Positions 25,502 to 35,330 of a stretch of DNA of 55,794 nucleotides are shown piece by piece. This DNA comes from Sulfurimonas sp. (GTDB lineage Bacteria; Campylobacterota; Campylobacteria; Campylobacterales; Sulfurimonadaceae), in NCBI RefSeq assembly GCF_019429335.1, contig NZ_JAHYJB010000010.1, forward strand, positions 1 to 55,794. Direction: 5' to 3'. A model generated the notes under the pieces. That model was not told where the DNA came from. It was given only the letters and a program-made list of their open reading frames with translations, and searched no databases. How positions within the stretch are numbered: position 1 is the stretch's first letter; every line of letters starts with the position of its first letter. Made by a program: the position numbers and the translations under genes.

Positions 25502-25519
25502 GCTTATTGAATCATTCTA

Positions 25520-26299
25520 TTAAAACAAATCCGCATGTCCAAAGAAAACATCTTGTTTGCTATTTTTACGCATACTTTCCAAAATCTTTTTAGCTTTTAC
25601 TTTTGTCTCTTGGTCAAAATAAATGAGCATATTTCTTGAAAAAACAAAGTCAAATTTTCCGATATTTTTAAATGCAGGATCAAAAAGATTCATTAAAATA
25701 AAAGTAGCATGTTGTTTTATAGCATCTTTTAAAACATAGTTGCCGCTCTCTTGTATAAAATATCTCTCAATTACTTGTAGTGGCAAATTTCTTACGTTTC
25801 TTTCCCTATAAACTGCTATATTTGCCTTGTTTATGGCGTCTGAATTTATATCAATTCCGGTTATGTGGAAGTTGCTTGGCATCACGCCTGCTTCAAGCAT
25901 GGCTATAACGATGCTGTACGGCTCTTCGCCCGTTGCAGAGGGCGCGCACAAGATTTCAACTCTTCTGTCTTCATTTTTTACAATCTCTACAAGCTCCTCT
26001 ATCTGTTTAAACTCCCTGTAAAAAAATGTCTCGTTGGTTGTAAGGTAGTCAACTAGGGATTGTTTTAACTTCTTGTCATCTTTTATGGCACTCAAGAGCT
26101 CTTTAAAAGAGCTGATGGACATCTGTCTGCAAAATGTAGTAACTTTGCTATTTAAGATTGTTGTCTGTTTGTCAAAAGTAACACCCGTCTCGTTTTTAAA
26201 GTATTGCGCGATAGGCAATATATCTCTGTAGTCTTCCATTGCAATCTCTTTTTTTTCGCTTACCTTCTCAGGGCTGCTCTTTTTTAAAAAACTAAACAT
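25520..26299 (-). CDS. cheR: Chemotaxis protein methyltransferase CheR
   Basis: SAM-dependent enzyme that methylates glutamates of chemoreceptors. It has 259 residues from the ATG at 26299; an upstream TTG at 26308 is less likely because GAGGGG is spaced for the ATG. The CheR N-terminal helical domain (FCRQMSISSFKELLSAI, DYLTTNETFFYREFKQ) is followed by the SAM domain with ILCAPSATGEEPYSIVIAML, ITGIDINSDAINKA and FDFVFSRNMLIYFD. The cheB stop overlaps its start as TAATG. With the NIT chemoreceptor upstream it makes a dedicated adaptation module. Confidence 0.94.
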   Translation of the reverse strand: MFSFLKKSSPEKVSEKKEIAMEDYRDILPIAQYFKNETGVTFDKQTTILNSKVTTFCRQMSISSFKELLSAIKDDKKLKQSLVDYLTTNETFFYREFKQIEELVEIVKNEDRRVEILCAPSATGEEPYSIVIAMLEAGVMPSNFHITGIDINSDAINKANIAVYRERNVRNLPLQVIERYFIQESGNYVLKDAIKQHATFILMNLFDPAFKNIGKFDFVFSRNMLIYFDQETKVKAKKILESMRKNSKQDVFFGHADLF

Positions 26300-26877
26300 T
26301 AGCTGCAAAACCCCTCTATTTTCTCTCTTATTGTCTCTATATTAGAGATTTCAATATTTGGAATCTCTTTTCTAGCTCTGCTTGGCATTCCATCAACAAT
26401 AGCGCTCTCTTCATTTTGTGTGATAGTTCTAGCTCCGGCAATTGCTAGTTGCTTGCATCCCTTAACACCGTCATCGCCTATGCCCGTAAGTATAACGGCC
26501 AAAATATCTATCTCTTTTGCAAATTGAACAAATGAGCTAAAAACCGAATTGATATCTGGATTGTATTTGTACTCTTTGGAAGATTCGACTTTAAAACTTA
26601 GCTCATAACCCTCCCTTTTGATTGTTGCAATCCCATGACAGAAGTATACCGTGCCGGCTTCAATAGTGCTGTTATCCATTGCCATTAGGAGTGGATTTAG
26701 ACTCTGCTCCTGAAGTCTTTTTACAAAACTTGGGATAAAGTCGACTGACATGTGCTGAGCGACTATTACGGTTGTATCGCTCAGGTGCCCAAGTGATCTA
26801 ATGATTTTTTCTATTTGTCCAGGACCTCCTGTAGAGGCGCCTATTAGGACAATTTTATTAAGTGCGGAATGTTTCAA
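26299..26877 (-). CDS. cheB: Stand-alone CheB methylesterase (no receiver domain)
   Basis: Removes methyl groups from chemoreceptor glutamates, reversing CheR. The catalytic triad region is complete: Ser15 in [10 protein letters not shown], His42 in [10 protein letters not shown] and the Asp in [10 protein letters not shown]. At 192 residues it contains only the esterase domain; the N-terminal receiver found in enterobacterial CheB is absent, as known from Campylobacter. It starts at TTG 26877, within the last 20 bp of the receptor gene, so translation is coupled to it. Loss of the receiver implies control other than CheA phosphorylation (inferred). Confidence 0.93.
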   Translation of the reverse strand: MKHSALNKIVLIGASTGGPGQIEKIIRSLGHLSDTTVIVAQHMSVDFIPSFVKRLQEQSLNPLLMAMDNSTIEAGTVYFCHGIATIKREGYELSFKVESSKEYKYNPDINSVFSSFVQFAKEIDILAVILTGIGDDGVKGCKQLAIAGARTITQNEESAIVDGMPSRARKEIPNIEISNIETIREKIEGFCS

Positions 26878-28816
26878 GTTTAGCGTGTAGATCGTCAGTC
26901 ATAGAGTTTAGATGTTCTGCCGCCGCTGCAATCTCTTCAACGTTTCTTGCATTTTTAGAAGATATCTCGTTTATCTGAGTAACCTGAGAGACGATAAACT
27001 CAACATCTCTTCCCGTCTTCTCAAAGTCGTTTACGGTTTTGTCGCTTGCTCTTACTGCATCTTTTACTATAGATACACTCTCATTGATTTTAATCTCAAC
27101 ATCAGTTGCATTTTCTGAGAGCTTTTGAATATCTTCTGAGTTGCTGCTCATTTGAGAGCTTACCTCTACAATAGACTGAACAATAACATTGATAGTAGCA
27201 TTTATCTCAGTCAGACTTCTTTGAGTACGTTCTGCAAGTTTTCTTACTTCATCCGCAACAACTGCAAATCCTCTTCCATGCTCACCGGCACGCGCAGCTT
27301 CAATAGCGGCATTAAGTGCAAGAAGGTTTGTCTGGTCCGCAATGTCTGAGATAATCTCTAAAACATTTTTAACCTCGTTTGCTTCATGAGAGAGTGTCTC
27401 CATTCTTTGTGAGAGTTCAATCTCAAGCTGAGCGGAACTCTGTACCTTATTTGTAAGATTTACTATCTCTGTGCGTGCAAGATTAAGATTGTCGTTTGCT
27501 TTGATAATCTCTTTTTTACTCTCCTGTGCGTCACTGATTGCCTGAGCTATCTCATTTTTTATGCCGTTTGCTTTTTTAGTCGCTTCATCAATAACAAGAA
27601 CCGATTTTTCAACATTCTCTCCAACTCCCATGGCTGTTGTTGAGAGCTCATGTGAGATAGAAGCGTTTTCGCTTGAAGATTGCTTGGAGACATCTATCAA
27701 ATCTTTTAGGGTAGTTATAAGCGAGTTGAAACTTGCTGCCATTAGTGAAAGTTCAAGAGGTGAATCTTCATCTGATTTTAGAGTCAAATCACGATTTGCA
27801 CTGATGTTAAGCAGTGTCTCTTTAAATCTGTCCACCGGTCTTGAGATGGAATTTTTTATAAAGTAGAGAGCAAATACAACAATGAAAATTATAAGAATTG
27901 CAACGGAAGCCACTTCTGCTATTATCTCATTTTTTGCAGTGTGAATTTTTTGATTATTTGAAGCAAGCACATATTTAAAAAGTTCAAGCTCGATATCTCT
28001 AAGCAGCTCGATAGAGGCGGTAGAATATTTAAACCACATTTCCGGCTCAACCCCGAAGTCTCCTTCCATCCCTTTGTACATGGCAACTTCCATTAAATCC
28101 ATAGTGTCCTCTACTATCGCGCCTTTAAATGTCTCTTCGTGAAAATTTCTTATATGATCGGGCGCAAGTGTCGTAAATTTTCGCAGGTTGACTCTGTATG
28201 CACCTATATTGCCGCCAAATGTGAAGTAGGTGTTTCCCAAAAACTTGTTCTTTGTAAAGGCACCGTTTAGGTTTGCCCTGATTTGTCCAAGCTGCTCTTT
28301 TGCTGAAGTTAGATGTGTGTATGCTTGAATAGTGTTTCTGTCATCCATAACATCCATGTGAGACGGTATAGTAGTTGCAGTGTCGATTATAGCAACAATG
28401 CTTTTTGAAAAGTATGCTCCTATCTCGGGAGCGCTTAGAGTTAGCGCATCAATAGAGCTTCTCTTTTGGTTCAGATCGCTTATATTCTCTAAAACAGAGC
28501 TGTCTCCACCCGTTTTTTTAAACACCTCTTTAATCTCTGCAATCGCGCTGTTAACCTTCTCTCTTATAGGAGGAATTGCATCTCTGTTATTTTTGCCTCC
28601 GCTTGCCGCATACCCTACGCTCAGCCCCCTCTCTATCTGCATGTAGTGTATAGCTTTTGCTAAAGACTCAACCTCTAAGATTCTCTCTTGTGTTGTTTCA
28701 AGGGAACTCTTTTGGTCAAATGTCTTGGTTAGTATTATCATTGAGAGTATACAGACTGCCACCAATGGAATTGTCGTTAAAAAGAGCAGCCTAGCTTTTA
28801 TGCTTATTTTGTTCAT
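26858..28816 (-). CDS. Methyl-accepting chemotaxis protein with NIT sensor domain
   Basis: A membrane chemoreceptor of 652 residues. An N-terminal membrane helix ([20 protein letters not shown]) and a second near 310-330 ([19 protein letters not shown]) flank a periplasmic all-helical domain with NIT family features ([32 protein letters not shown]). HAMP and the signalling hairpin follow, with [20 protein letters not shown] and [19 protein letters not shown]. The ATG at 28816 has AAAGGGGAAAG upstream; a longer frame to 28882 lacks a site. NIT domains are associated with nitrate/nitrite sensing; the ligand here is unproven. Followed by cheB and cheR with overlaps. Confidence 0.9.
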   Translation of the reverse strand: MNKISIKARLLFLTTIPLVAVCILSMIILTKTFDQKSSLETTQERILEVESLAKAIHYMQIERGLSVGYAASGGKNNRDAIPPIREKVNSAIAEIKEVFKKTGGDSSVLENISDLNQKRSSIDALTLSAPEIGAYFSKSIVAIIDTATTIPSHMDVMDDRNTIQAYTHLTSAKEQLGQIRANLNGAFTKNKFLGNTYFTFGGNIGAYRVNLRKFTTLAPDHIRNFHEETFKGAIVEDTMDLMEVAMYKGMEGDFGVEPEMWFKYSTASIELLRDIELELFKYVLASNNQKIHTAKNEIIAEVASVAILIIFIVVFALYFIKNSISRPVDRFKETLLNISANRDLTLKSDEDSPLELSLMAASFNSLITTLKDLIDVSKQSSSENASISHELSTTAMGVGENVEKSVLVIDEATKKANGIKNEIAQAISDAQESKKEIIKANDNLNLARTEIVNLTNKVQSSAQLEIELSQRMETLSHEANEVKNVLEIISDIADQTNLLALNAAIEAARAGEHGRGFAVVADEVRKLAERTQRSLTEINATINVIVQSIVEVSSQMSSNSEDIQKLSENATDVEIKINESVSIVKDAVRASDKTVNDFEKTGRDVEFIVSQVTQINEISSKNARNVEEIAAAAEHLNSMTDDLHAKLETFRT

Positions 28817-28944
28817 TACTTTCCCCTTTGTTAATATAAAAACGGATGTTAACACGGTGGATTTGTGTTTTCGTTGACACATAACAATTTATGATAATTT
28901 GTCGCATGAAATTGCCTGCCTGTTACCTTTAGTAAAATAAAAGA

Positions 28945-28953
28945 TGTTAGAAT
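28945..28953 (+). promoter_or_regulatory. Candidate luxS promoter (extended -10 TGTTAGAAT)
   Basis: TGTTAGAAT lies 31 bp upstream of the luxS ATG; the TG plus TAGAAT is an extended -10. The same nine bases occur upstream of the PII-like gene (51980-51988). No -35 is evident. It sits in the divergent gap between the chemoreceptor gene and luxS. Confidence 0.4.
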
Positions 28954-28983
28954 GGCAACAATTTTTAAAAAGAGGAATTATAC

Positions 28984-29490
28984 ATGCCACTATTAGACAG
29001 TTTTAAAGTTGACCACACGATTATGCCGGCCCCTGCAGTTCGTCGCGCAAAAGGTATGAAGACGCCAAAGGGTGATGATATTACGGTATTTGATTTGCGT
29101 TTTGTTCAGCCTAACAAAGAGATTTTGTCATCTGAGGGGATTCACACATTAGAGCACCTTTTCGCAGGATTTATGAGAGATCACTTGAATTCTAAAGATG
29201 TAGAGATTATCGACATCTCTCCGATGGGTTGTAGAACAGGTTTTTACATGAGTCTAATAGGCACGCCCGATGAGAGAAGTGTTGCAGATGCGTGGAGAGC
29301 TTCTATGGAGGATATTCTCGGAGTTAAAGAGCAAAAAGATATTCCTGAGCTTAATGTTTATCAGTGTGGAACATATAAAATGCACTCGCTTAGTGATGCA
29401 AAAGAGATATCAAAAACAGTTTTAGAGCGCGGAATAGGCGTAATGGATAACGATGCCTTAGCACTTGATGAGTCAATACTGGAAAAGTAA
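28984..29490 (+). CDS. luxS: S-ribosylhomocysteine lyase
   Basis: Splits S-ribosylhomocysteine to homocysteine and DPD, the autoinducer-2 precursor, in the activated methyl cycle. It has 168 residues. The metal ligands are in [14 protein letters not shown] (two His) and in the Cys of [10 protein letters not shown]; the catalytic Cys is in [30 protein letters not shown] is a typical LuxS N terminus. AGAGGAA precedes the ATG. Two small genes follow, the first after one base. Confidence 0.97.
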   Translation: MPLLDSFKVDHTIMPAPAVRRAKGMKTPKGDDITVFDLRFVQPNKEILSSEGIHTLEHLFAGFMRDHLNSKDVEIIDISPMGCRTGFYMSLIGTPDERSVADAWRASMEDILGVKEQKDIPELNVYQCGTYKMHSLSDAKEISKTVLERGIGVMDNDALALDESILEK

Positions 29491-29491
29491 C

Positions 29492-29794
29492 ATGTACATT
29501 TTGATTCCGATGGATAGCGATGACGCAGAGGAAGCGTCACTCGTTAAGATAAACGATGTAAAAGTATGGGCGCAGTTGCTTATAGAAGAGGGCAAAGTTA
29601 TAGAGATAAACCATAATGTAGACAAGGATGCGTTTGAAAACTACTCTCAGGCAGCAATAGTGATTGATGACAACGAATATGTATGGCCTTTTATTGAGCA
29701 GAGCATGATGGTTCTGGTTGCGCATACTCAAAGAAGTATAGAGGATATCGTAGAGGCGTATCTCTTTAAAGAGCTTCACGATTTGGCATATTGA
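29492..29794 (+). CDS. Small acidic protein, possibly NifX/NafY-like fold
   Basis: A 100-residue acidic soluble protein starting MYILIPMDSDDAEEASLVKI, one base after the luxS stop. The short beta strand with PMDS, then a loop and EEGKVIEINHN, is reminiscent of FeMo-cofactor-binding NifX/NifB C-terminal domains (pfam DiNase_FeMo-co), but I cannot confirm that. It ends by overlapping the next gene's TTG. An upstream in-frame ATG at 29465 lies inside luxS and is rejected. Function unknown. Confidence 0.6.
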   Translation: MYILIPMDSDDAEEASLVKINDVKVWAQLLIEEGKVIEINHNVDKDAFENYSQAAIVIDDNEYVWPFIEQSMMVLVAHTQRSIEDIVEAYLFKELHDLAY

Positions 29795-30273
29795 TAAAAC
29801 TTAGAAAACTTTTCAACCCGCTCCCAGGCAACCACTATCTGCATGTAACAACCGAAGTGGATGAGATATCGTTCTTGCTTGATGAGATGATGCAGGCAGT
29901 CGGAGGTAAGTTCAACCTCGCGATATACTCTAAAAATATTCTACATGTAGAAAAACCAACAAACGCGAACATACAGCATATCCAAGACTTTAATCACCCT
30001 TTTCGCGCACTTCCAAGAGAGCATGATATAGTCGTAATCAAAGATACGCTCCATGCTCACCAAAACCCCAAAATGATTTTAAAGCTCGCATACACTACGC
30101 TTGCAAATAGCGCAAATATAGTAATCATTGAGAAAAAAGGTGTTGTGGATATTGAGGCGCTAAAAGCCATGTTAGAAGAGCATGAATTCCGTGCCCCAAA
30201 TGAGATAGATATCATAGACGGGTATGATTTGGTTGTGGCAAAAAAGATGCATATGTGGGGCGCGGGACTTTAG
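29791..30273 (+). CDS. Uncharacterised protein, degenerate methyltransferase-like
   Basis: A 160-residue protein starting at TTG 29791, which overlaps the previous stop as TTGA. HDIVVIKDTLHAHQNPKMIL and ANIVIIEKKGVVDIEALKAM, with GYDLVVAKKMHMW at the end, look like the second half of a SAM-methyltransferase-type fold, but the glycine-rich SAM loop is missing. It may be a partner of the MnmC-like enzyme that follows and overlaps it. No known family could be named with confidence. Confidence 0.55.
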   Translation: MIKLRKLFNPLPGNHYLHVTTEVDEISFLLDEMMQAVGGKFNLAIYSKNILHVEKPTNANIQHIQDFNHPFRALPREHDIVVIKDTLHAHQNPKMILKLAYTTLANSANIVIIEKKGVVDIEALKAMLEEHEFRAPNEIDIIDGYDLVVAKKMHMWGAGL

Positions 30274-31022
30274 TGTTTAACGACTCCCTCCACTCAATGG
30301 TTTTAAGCGAAGACGGAAGTTATACCGCCTACTCAAAAGAGTATGGCGAGCACTACCACTCAACAAGAGACGGCGCGCTTTTTGAATCGCTTGTCAAACA
30401 TGTGGAGCCTGCATTTGCCCTAAAAGCGCATCAGAGTGAGATAACTGTTTTAGATATCTGTTTCGGTCTTGGTTTTAACACTTTGGCAACGATTTACTAT
30501 CATAAAAAAAATGCCCTTGCTTCAAAGCTGAATATCTTCTCTCCGGAACTTGACTCATCTTTGGTTAAATCGTTGAAAAATTTCACTTATCCAAAAGAGT
30601 TTGACGAGTTTAGGCATATTATCATGAGTCTCTCAGAAGAGGGAATTTACAGTGATGAAAATCTACATGTAGAGATATTTTTGGGAGATGCAAGAGAGTA
30701 CGTGAGAGGGTTTGCGCCAAAAAAGTTTGACATAGTATATCAAGATGCTTTCTCGCCCTCTTCAAATCCTTTGTTATGGACAAAAGAGTACTTTGGCGAG
30801 ATGAAAAACGTTATAAAAGAGGATGGGGTTTTGACGAGCTACTCAATAGCGCTTGCCACGAGATTAGCACTTTATGAGAACGGTTTTAACATCTACATAA
30901 ACAGCGGAGAGGGCTTTAGAGATGCCACCGTAGCATCTTTAGGAGAGCTTGATAAATTTCTACATGTAGATATGAAACACAAGATATTATGCAACCCAGA
31001 TGCAAGAGCGCTCAGGGATTAG
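30255..31022 (+). CDS. mnmD: MnmC-type tRNA wobble-uridine methyltransferase domain protein
   Basis: SAM-dependent methyltransferase of the MnmC N-terminal (MnmD) type, which makes mnm5(s2)U at the tRNA wobble position. Features: SAM loop ILDICFGLGFNTLA-like (VLDICFGLGFNTL), FLGDAREYVRGFAPKKFDIV, and the catalytic YQDAFSPSSNPLLWT. It has 255 residues and lacks the FAD oxidase domain of enterobacterial MnmC. The GTG at 30255 overlaps the previous gene; GTG at 30273, sharing bases with its stop (TAGTG), is an equally good start. mnmG, which acts earlier in the same modification, lies 1.5 kb downstream. Confidence 0.8.
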   Translation: MGRGTLVFNDSLHSMVLSEDGSYTAYSKEYGEHYHSTRDGALFESLVKHVEPAFALKAHQSEITVLDICFGLGFNTLATIYYHKKNALASKLNIFSPELDSSLVKSLKNFTYPKEFDEFRHIIMSLSEEGIYSDENLHVEIFLGDAREYVRGFAPKKFDIVYQDAFSPSSNPLLWTKEYFGEMKNVIKEDGVLTSYSIALATRLALYENGFNIYINSGEGFRDATVASLGELDKFLHVDMKHKILCNPDARALRD

Positions 31023-31042
31023 CTCTTAAACTTGTCAAACTC

Positions 31043-31654
31043 TTAGTATCTTGCAGATATAGAGTCTATCTCGTCCCAAGAGAGGCTCTTTTTTTTGTGC
31101 GAGATGATATGGGAGACATATCTCGCAAACATATCGGTTTCAATATTGACATGTGAGCCTTTTTTATAGTTTTTAAAAAGTGTCTCTTTCATGGTGTGCG
31201 GGATTATTGTAAGTCTGAAACTATCATCAAATACATCATTAACAGTCAAGCTCACACCATCAACCGTAATGGAGCCTTTTGGTATGATAAATGGGATAAA
31301 TTTTTTCTCGACTTTTATAAAAACATCAAAAGAGTTACCGCTGTTTTTTATCTCTTTTATTTCGCCTATTGCATCTACATGTCCTTGAACAATGTGTCCC
31401 TCAAATCTGTCTCCCATCATCATGGCAGGCTCGATGTGAACTTCGCCCCTAAAGTTATCCATCGCCAAAACTCTTTGGCTCTCGGGAGAGAGTTCGACGC
31501 TAAAGCCGTCATGCTCTACTTTTATGACCGTAAGACAGGCACCGTTTATTGCAATAGAGTCGCCAAGCTTTGCTTTGTGTTTTGCTCGGATGCTCAGTGT
31601 GCTTCCTGCTAGACTTTTAACATGTCCGATTTCTCTTATTAATCCTGTGAACAA
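31043..31654 (-). CDS. ribE: Riboflavin synthase alpha chain
   Basis: Converts two 6,7-dimethyl-8-ribityllumazines into riboflavin plus pyrimidinedione. The 203 residues make two lumazine-binding repeats: MFTGLIREIGHVKSL with GDSIAINGACLTV, and GHIVQGHVDAIGEIKEI with KGSITVDGVSLTV. Starting MFTGLI is typical. It is convergent with the MnmC-like gene (20-bp gap) and is preceded on its strand by a Sel1 gene 91 bp away. No FMN riboswitch pattern was seen upstream. The short repeat structure 31680-31736 lies there. Confidence 0.95.
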   Translation of the reverse strand: MFTGLIREIGHVKSLAGSTLSIRAKHKAKLGDSIAINGACLTVIKVEHDGFSVELSPESQRVLAMDNFRGEVHIEPAMMMGDRFEGHIVQGHVDAIGEIKEIKNSGNSFDVFIKVEKKFIPFIIPKGSITVDGVSLTVNDVFDDSFRLTIIPHTMKETLFKNYKKGSHVNIETDMFARYVSHIISHKKKSLSWDEIDSISARY

Positions 31655-31679
31655 CTCATCTCCTTCTCTACCATTTTAT

Positions 31680-31736
31680 GGCAAGCTTTAGTGCCTTAGC
31701 GGCTAGCGTAGCCAAGCGGGACTTGTTCCGATTGGC
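31680..31736. repeat. Tandem hairpin element between the Sel1 gene and ribE
   Basis: Three hairpins in a row: GGCA/TGCC (31680-31683, 31692-31695), GGCT/AGCC (31701-31704, 31710-31713) and a 26-base near-perfect inverted repeat, GCCAA-G-CGGGAC (31711-31722) with GTTCCG-A-TTGGC (31725-31736). No T-run follows. The centre GGGACTTGTTCC resembles GGGACTTTAGTCCC at 15822. Confidence 0.5.
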
Positions 31737-31745
31737 GTAAAATAA

Positions 31746-32432
31746 TTAAAAAACAATCTTACCTTCTTCTTGAAGACCTTTTATAATCTCTTTTGCTTTG
31801 GCATGCCCTTTGTAGGCTGCTTTTCTGCACAACTCAAGAGCTTTGTCGTGGTTCTGTTCGCACCCAACTCCTTGGTCATAGAGCATCCCGAGGTTGTAAA
31901 GTCCCTCGGCAAGCCCGCCCTCGGCTGCTTTAGAAAAACAGATAAAACATCTAGCCTCGTCCACGCTCACGCCGTGACCATCTTTGTAAAGAACGCCTAG
32001 ATTGTTAAAAGATTCAAGATGCCCGCGCTTTGCACCCTCTTCATACCAAAATGCTGCCTCTGAGTAGTTTTGCAGACAGCCTAAACCGCGCTCAAGCATA
32101 AGAGCTGCTTCGTACATTGCGGGCGGAACTTCTCTAACAGCGGCTTCCATAAAAAGTTCGTGCGCCTTAAATTGGTCGTGAGCCGCACCGTTAAGCCCGT
32201 TCATATATAAAATTGCTAGATTAAAGAGTGCGTATGGCTGTTTAAGCTCTGCTGCCCTCTCATAAAGTTTCAGCGCTTTTGCCTCGTTTTTCTCGCATCC
32301 TTGTCCATTTTGATACATAAAACCAAGGGAGGTCATTGCATCTGCATCACCCTCAGAAGCCAACTTGGAATATAGTTCAAGTGCAGTTTTAAAATCTTTG
32401 CTGTTGTATGCCTCGTGCGCTTTTTTTATCAT
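31746..32432 (-). CDS. Sel1-repeat (TPR-like) protein
   Basis: A 228-residue protein built of five to six Sel1 repeats of about 36 residues, for example ASEGDADAMTSLGFMYQNGQ, AAELKQPYALFNLAILYMNG and AEGGLAEGLYNLGMLYDQGV. Each has the GxGxxxDxxKAxxxxxKAA pattern; paired cysteines (GCEKN, GCLQN, GCEQN) recur as in Helicobacter cysteine-rich Hcp proteins, though the number here is low. No clear signal peptide. Sel1 proteins are scaffolds for protein contacts; the partner is unknown. It is divergent from mnmG. Confidence 0.88.
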   Translation of the reverse strand: MIKKAHEAYNSKDFKTALELYSKLASEGDADAMTSLGFMYQNGQGCEKNEAKALKLYERAAELKQPYALFNLAILYMNGLNGAAHDQFKAHELFMEAAVREVPPAMYEAALMLERGLGCLQNYSEAAFWYEEGAKRGHLESFNNLGVLYKDGHGVSVDEARCFICFSKAAEGGLAEGLYNLGMLYDQGVGCEQNHDKALELCRKAAYKGHAKAKEIIKGLQEEGKIVF

Positions 32433-32514
32433 TTGCTTAAACCGTATTAAAATATATTATGCAAATGATACTCAAAAATGATAAAATTCGGCTAAAGAAA
32501 ATAATGGAAAATAT

Positions 32515-34389
32515 ATGAAATATGATGTAATAGTAGTCGGCGGCGGACATGCCGGAGTTGAAGCCTCACTCTCGTGTGCCAGAATGGGAGCTAAAACCCT
32601 CCTTATATCTATGCTTGCCGAAAATGTCGGAGCAACCAGCTGTAATCCTGCAATAGGCGGTTTGGCAAAAGGGCATCTTGTTCGCGAGATAGACGCTCTC
32701 GGCGGAGAGATGGCTCTTATAACGGATGAAGCAGGGATTCAGTTTCGCATACTAAACGAGACAAAAGGTCCTGCCGTGCGCGGAAGCCGTGCGCAGATAG
32801 ATATGGACAGATACCGCGTTATTGCCAGAAACAAAGTTCTAACTACTCCAAACCTTGATTTGGTTCAAGAGATGGCAGAGTCGATTATTGTTGAAGATGG
32901 CGAGGTGAAAGGTGTAAAAACCAACCTCCTGAATGAGTACAAAGCTAAAAAAGTTGTCATTACAAGTGGTACGTTTTTGCGAGGCGTTATGCATGTGGGA
33001 GAGATAAAGCAAGTCGGCGGAAGATTCGGCGAACAGAGTAGCGAGGGGCTTAGCCACTCACTCAGAGAGTGTGGCTTAGAGATGGGCAGGCTAAAGACAG
33101 GAACATGTGCAAGGATAGACGCCTCTTCTGTTGATATTTCCGTCATGGAGATACAAAACGGCGATAAGACTCCAAGCCCTTTTAGCTTTAGAACAGCGCG
33201 TAAAGAGTTTGGAGAAACTAAAAAACAGATTCCATGTTTTATAGCATACACAAACCAAAATACTCACGATATTATAGAGAGCAACTTCTACCGTGCGCCG
33301 CTTTTTACGGGACAAATCGAGGGAACGGGACCGAGATACTGCCCAAGCATAGAGGATAAGATAAACCGTTTTCGCGACAAAGATAGACATCATCTTTTTT
33401 TAGAGCCGCAAACCATGGAGGCAACAGAGTACTACATAAACGGCATGAGTACATCGCTGCCGCCTGACGTTCAGCAGGATATGATTCACTCTGTAAAAGG
33501 GATGGAAAACGCGAAAATAGTCCGTTACGGATATGCTATTGAGTATGATTTTGTGGACCCAAGAGAGCTGAAACACTCGCTTGAGACTAAAAAAATCAAA
33601 GGTCTTTACCTTGCAGGACAGATTAACGGAACAACCGGCTATGAAGAGGCAGCAGCGCAAGGGCTTATGGCAGGCATAAACGCAACACTCAGTTTTCAAA
33701 ACAGAGAGCCGTTGGTTCTTCGCCGTGATGAGGCTTACATCGGTGTTTTGATAGATGATTTGGTTACAAAAGGGACTAAAGAGCCATACCGTATGTTTAC
33801 TTCACGTGCAGAGTACAGACTTCTTCTGCGTGAAGAGTCGGCCGACACTAGACTTAGCCGTTACGGACATGAAATAGGGCTTATTAGCGATGAGTTGTAT
33901 GAGCGTGTAAAACTAAAAGATGAGCAGATTCAAGAGGGGGCTAGGCTTTTAAACGAGACTATTTTTACCCCAAACAAAGAGTTTATAGCATTTTTAGAGT
34001 CTATCGGCGAAGATAAAATAAGCGACACTATAACCGCTCAACAACTTGTTGCAAGAAAAAGCTTTGACGCGGAGAAGATGGTAAAAATTGTTCCCCAATT
34101 GGCCAAATATGACCCTTATATACTTGAAGAGATTTTGGTAGAGGGGAAATACGCACGCTATGTTTTAAAACAGAGCGAAGAGATACAGAAGATGAAAAAG
34201 TATCTTAAAATCGAGATACCTGAGAGTTTTGACTTTAGAAAAGTAAGCGGTCTAAGCAGAGAGATAGTTGAAAAACTGGAGAGCTTTAATCCCCCTACGC
34301 TCCAAGCAGCTTCGCAGATTTCAGGTATAACACCTGCCGCGATAGAGATTTTGCATATATATATAAAAATAGACCAGAGAAAAAGATAA
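32515..34389 (+). CDS. mnmG: tRNA uridine-5-carboxymethylaminomethyl modification enzyme MnmG
   Basis: FAD enzyme that, with MnmE, installs cmnm5 at wobble uridine 34. It has 624 residues. The N-terminal dinucleotide fold is [20 protein letters not shown]; the GidA signatures are [36 protein letters not shown] and [12 protein letters not shown], and [20 protein letters not shown]. The C-terminal helical domain (about 560-624) ends [13 protein letters not shown]. The start ATG (32515) follows AAAGAAAATAATGG, a weak ribosome-binding site. Confidence 0.97.
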   Translation: MKYDVIVVGGGHAGVEASLSCARMGAKTLLISMLAENVGATSCNPAIGGLAKGHLVREIDALGGEMALITDEAGIQFRILNETKGPAVRGSRAQIDMDRYRVIARNKVLTTPNLDLVQEMAESIIVEDGEVKGVKTNLLNEYKAKKVVITSGTFLRGVMHVGEIKQVGGRFGEQSSEGLSHSLRECGLEMGRLKTGTCARIDASSVDISVMEIQNGDKTPSPFSFRTARKEFGETKKQIPCFIAYTNQNTHDIIESNFYRAPLFTGQIEGTGPRYCPSIEDKINRFRDKDRHHLFLEPQTMEATEYYINGMSTSLPPDVQQDMIHSVKGMENAKIVRYGYAIEYDFVDPRELKHSLETKKIKGLYLAGQINGTTGYEEAAAQGLMAGINATLSFQNREPLVLRRDEAYIGVLIDDLVTKGTKEPYRMFTSRAEYRLLLREESADTRLSRYGHEIGLISDELYERVKLKDEQIQEGARLLNETIFTPNKEFIAFLESIGEDKISDTITAQQLVARKSFDAEKMVKIVPQLAKYDPYILEEILVEGKYARYVLKQSEEIQKMKKYLKIEIPESFDFRKVSGLSREIVEKLESFNPPTLQAASQISGITPAAIEILHIYIKIDQRKR

Positions 34390-34404
34390 ATTTTAAGGCG
34401 CCTT

Positions 34405-35271
34405 ATGAAAACATACTATTACGTACACACCGGACACCGTGTCGGACTTGACAGATTTCGACGCGCATGTACGATAATCCGCGCTCTGGGAGATGTTGAC
34501 ATCACGCTTCTTTGTTCAGATTTTCGTATCGCAAACGAGGCAAAAAACTTCGGAGTCGAGAAGGCTGTCGGCATAGACGTAGTTAGAAATATCCCAAAAA
34601 TCGCAAATCATGGTGATAAGCTTATCTTTGATTCGGATGAGGCAAATCCGATAATGCTTGATGACATGAGAAATTTTTTCTCAACTTTTATACGTGTAAG
34701 CGATGACAAAAATGACTCCAAAGCTGAGGGCGAGTTTCTAATCTCACCCTATCTTAGCGGTGAGGGCATATGCAACGCCGTTGCAGTGGATGATAAATAC
34801 TTTGTCAAAGAGGAAAAAACAATCAAGCTTGCATACTTTTTCGGCGATGATGATTATGAAAAAGATTTGGAGAAAAATTTAGGTTTTGTTGAAGAGTTGA
34901 ACCCTGACTTACTGCTTGGCTTTTACTATTTTTTAGATTACGAAGATTTCTTAAGAAATAAGTTTGAAAATCATCATGAGTTTGAAGAGTATGATGAGGT
35001 GATAAAAAAATCTCAAATTCTTATAACAGCATCGCCTCAAACAGTTTTTGAAAATCTTGCATCAGGCGGAAAGCCTATATATCTGCAAAGAGATGGCTGT
35101 AGAGAGGATTTTTTAGAGCTTTTTGAGAGCTTGAAAGTACCTGTTATTAAAAATTATGAGAAAGAGTGTCTCGTCGGTATTATAAGTTTAATAAATAATA
35201 GAAACTATTCCGAAATGGAACACTCTGTCAAAAAAATAGCAAATTTCATAAAAGAAAACTTAACTTTATGA
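34405..35271 (+). CDS. Uncharacterised protein, PseG/GT-B-like fold suspected
   Basis: A 288-residue soluble protein. It starts TYYYVHTGHRVGLDRFRRAC, then VDITLLCSDFRIANEA; the C-terminal half has KSQILITASPQTVFENLASG followed by GKPIYLQRDG. This arrangement resembles nucleotide-sugar hydrolases/glycosyltransferases of the PseG/MurG type (an N-terminal G-H-x-x-R region, a late GxxxxE-like loop), but key residues cannot be matched with certainty. It begins 15 bp after mnmG with AAGGCGCC upstream, so it is probably cotranscribed. Function unknown. Confidence 0.6.
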   Translation: MKTYYYVHTGHRVGLDRFRRACTIIRALGDVDITLLCSDFRIANEAKNFGVEKAVGIDVVRNIPKIANHGDKLIFDSDEANPIMLDDMRNFFSTFIRVSDDKNDSKAEGEFLISPYLSGEGICNAVAVDDKYFVKEEKTIKLAYFFGDDDYEKDLEKNLGFVEELNPDLLLGFYYFLDYEDFLRNKFENHHEFEEYDEVIKKSQILITASPQTVFENLASGGKPIYLQRDGCREDFLELFESLKVPVIKNYEKECLVGIISLINNRNYSEMEHSVKKIANFIKENLTL

Positions 35272-35292
35272 TAGCTTAAATATTTTTTAGTA

Positions 35293-35298
35293 TATAAT
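35293..35298 (+). promoter_or_regulatory. Candidate petA promoter (-10 TATAAT)
   Basis: A perfect TATAAT 32 bp before the petA ATG in a 59-bp AT-rich gap. No obvious -35. A ribosome-binding site, AAGAGAG, follows at about 35317. It fits a start of the petABC transcription unit. Confidence 0.42.
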
Positions 35299-35330
35299 CA
35301 ACCTTTAATTTTATAAGAAAGAGAGCAAAC

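Noticed and set aside
31196-31612. 138-codon plus-strand frame opposite ribE
   Set aside because: Antisense to a certain gene; composition is that of a shadow frame.
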